In this document: one piece after another, positions 63,274-64,000 of the stretch
How the letters are laid out: every line of letters begins with the position of its first letter
Position numbering within the stretch: position 1 is the stretch's first letter
Assembly (NCBI GenBank): GCA_937997635.1
Contig: CALLFA010000057.1
Span: 1-64,000 of the forward strand
DNA: 64,000 bases
Reading direction: 5' to 3'
Source of the DNA: an uncultured Saprospiraceae bacterium
GTDB lineage: Bacteria > Bacteroidota > Bacteroidia > Chitinophagales > Saprospiraceae
Position numbers and translations under genes: made by a program
The notes under the pieces: model-generated
What the model saw: the letters and a program-made list of their open reading frames with translations, nothing else
Database searches by the model: none
Told to the model about the DNA's origin: nothing

Positions 63274-64000
63274 ATGAAAATCGAACAGATTTATACAGGA
63301 TGTTTAGCGCAGGGCGCATATTATATACACAGTGATGGAGAAGCTGCCATAATAGATCCACTAAGAGAGGTTAGCCCTTACCTTGCAAGAGCAGAAAAGG
63401 ATGGTGTTAACATTAAATACGTCTTTGAGACTCATTTTCATGCCGACTTTGTGAGTGGCCATGTGACACTTTCTGAAAAAACAGGCGCTCCTATTATTTA
63501 TGGGCCAAATGCCAATCCTAGTTTCGATGCACATATTGCTAAAGACGGAGAAGTATTCCAACTCGGTAACATAACAATTAAAGCCCTACATACGCCTGGA
63601 CACACCATGGAAAGCACGACATATCTGGTGATAGACGAACACGGAAAAGAGCATGCCATTTTCACTGGTGACACCTTGTTCTTGGGTGATGTCGGTCGTC
63701 CAGATCTAGCACAAAAATCAGATGACTTGACAATGGAAGACCTTGCTGGCTATTCCTTTGACAGTCTTAGAAATAAAATTATGCCTTTGCCAGATGATGT
63801 AATTGTGTACCCAGCACATGGTGCAGGTTCTGCATGTGGTAAACATATGATGAAAGAAACAGTAGACACATTGGGTAATCAACGAAAGATGAATTATGCA
63901 TTAAGAGAAGATATGACCAAAGAAGAATTCATTAAAGAAGTCACTGATGGATTGTCAACTCCCCCAGCCTACTTTCCTTTGAATGTACAGATGAATAAGG
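63274..64000 (+). CDS. MBL-fold persulfide dioxygenase-like protein (partial)
   Basis: The gene runs off the right edge; 242 codons are visible. It begins MKIEQIYTGCLAQGAYYIHS. Metallo-beta-lactamase motifs are ETHFHADFVSGH (the usual DH is DF, so iron binding resembles ETHE1/CstB rather than dizinc hydrolases), LHTPGHTMEST, FTGDTLFLGDVGRPDL and VYPAHGAGSACG. ETHE1-type enzymes oxidise glutathione or CoA persulfide to sulfite; many carry C-terminal rhodanese domains, which would lie beyond the window. Confidence 0.88.
   Translation, partial: MKIEQIYTGCLAQGAYYIHSDGEAAIIDPLREVSPYLARAEKDGVNIKYVFETHFHADFVSGHVTLSEKTGAPIIYGPNANPSFDAHIAKDGEVFQLGNITIKALHTPGHTMESTTYLVIDEHGKEHAIFTGDTLFLGDVGRPDLAQKSDDLTMEDLAGYSFDSLRNKIMPLPDDVIVYPAHGAGSACGKHMMKETVDTLGNQRKMNYALREDMTKEEFIKEVTDGLSTPPAYFPLNVQMNK

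Overview
The window looks like a chromosomal segment of a free-living Bacteroidota bacterium, probably in the Saprospiria/Chitinophagia-Flavobacteriia range. The family assignment is my inference. The evidence is a secreted protein with a type IX secretion/gliding-type C-terminal domain, a choice-of-anchor L-like domain, a BT_3928/DoxX-type protein, a long Bacteroidota-type NusB, an OmpA protein with TSP3 repeats, TAnnTTTG -7 promoter elements with few Shine-Dalgarno sequences, and frequent TAATG or ATGA stop/start overlaps. Most of the DNA is core genome. I see no prophage, integrase, transposase or CRISPR array.

Layout. 1-3.2 kb: an HExxH zinc-peptidase-like gene cut by the left edge, coupled to a LolC/E-type permease, and divergent tyrS. 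3.2-3.7 kb: five 20-bp palindromes at about 105-bp spacing. 3.7-9.8 kb: an operon of SUMF-like lipoprotein, ApbE and sorbosone dehydrogenase-like lipoprotein, then a T9SS-type surface protein and a YceI protein. 9.9-13.2 kb: Gfo/Idh/MocA oxidoreductase, sugar isomerase and a second oxidoreductase. 13.2-16.8 kb: a small membrane ORF, a WYL regulator, a YCII protein, a HAD protein and an HNH-like orphan. 16.9-17.3 kb: tRNA-Ala(GGC) embedded in 69-bp repeats that copy its own 3' end. 17.4-21 kb: a GAF protein divergent from an HD + Pycsar-effector-type membrane protein. 21-28 kb: priA, an HDAC-like deacetylase, a sulfatase::5'-nucleotidase fusion and a Vat-like acetyltransferase. 28.2-35.5 kb: a complete histidine operon (hisG-D-C-B-H-A-F-IE) with a leader peptide and attenuator. 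35.6-46.3 kb: ABC transporter, dihydroorotase, purK-purE, EEP nuclease, OCD-family reductase, OmpA/TSP3 protein, small asparaginase and aminotransferase. 46.5-51.6 kb: three secreted phage-tail-like or beta-helical proteins and an FAD oxidoreductase. 51.6-60.3 kb: SpoU methyltransferase, periplasmic-binding lipoprotein, guaA, nusB, BT_3928-type protein, DMT transporter, yigZ and coaE. 60.3-64 kb: minisatellites, corA, and an ArsR - TauE/SafE - persulfide-dioxygenase-like module cut by the right edge.

The most unusual signal is in the intergenic DNA. At least six different tandem or palindromic repeat arrays, and a dispersed hairpin family, lie just downstream of genes. In two cases (tRNA-Ala and coaE) the repeat unit includes a copy of the end of that gene. 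The most interesting coding loci are the HD-PycTM/GAF divergent pair and the 951-residue sulfatase::5'-nucleotidase fusion.
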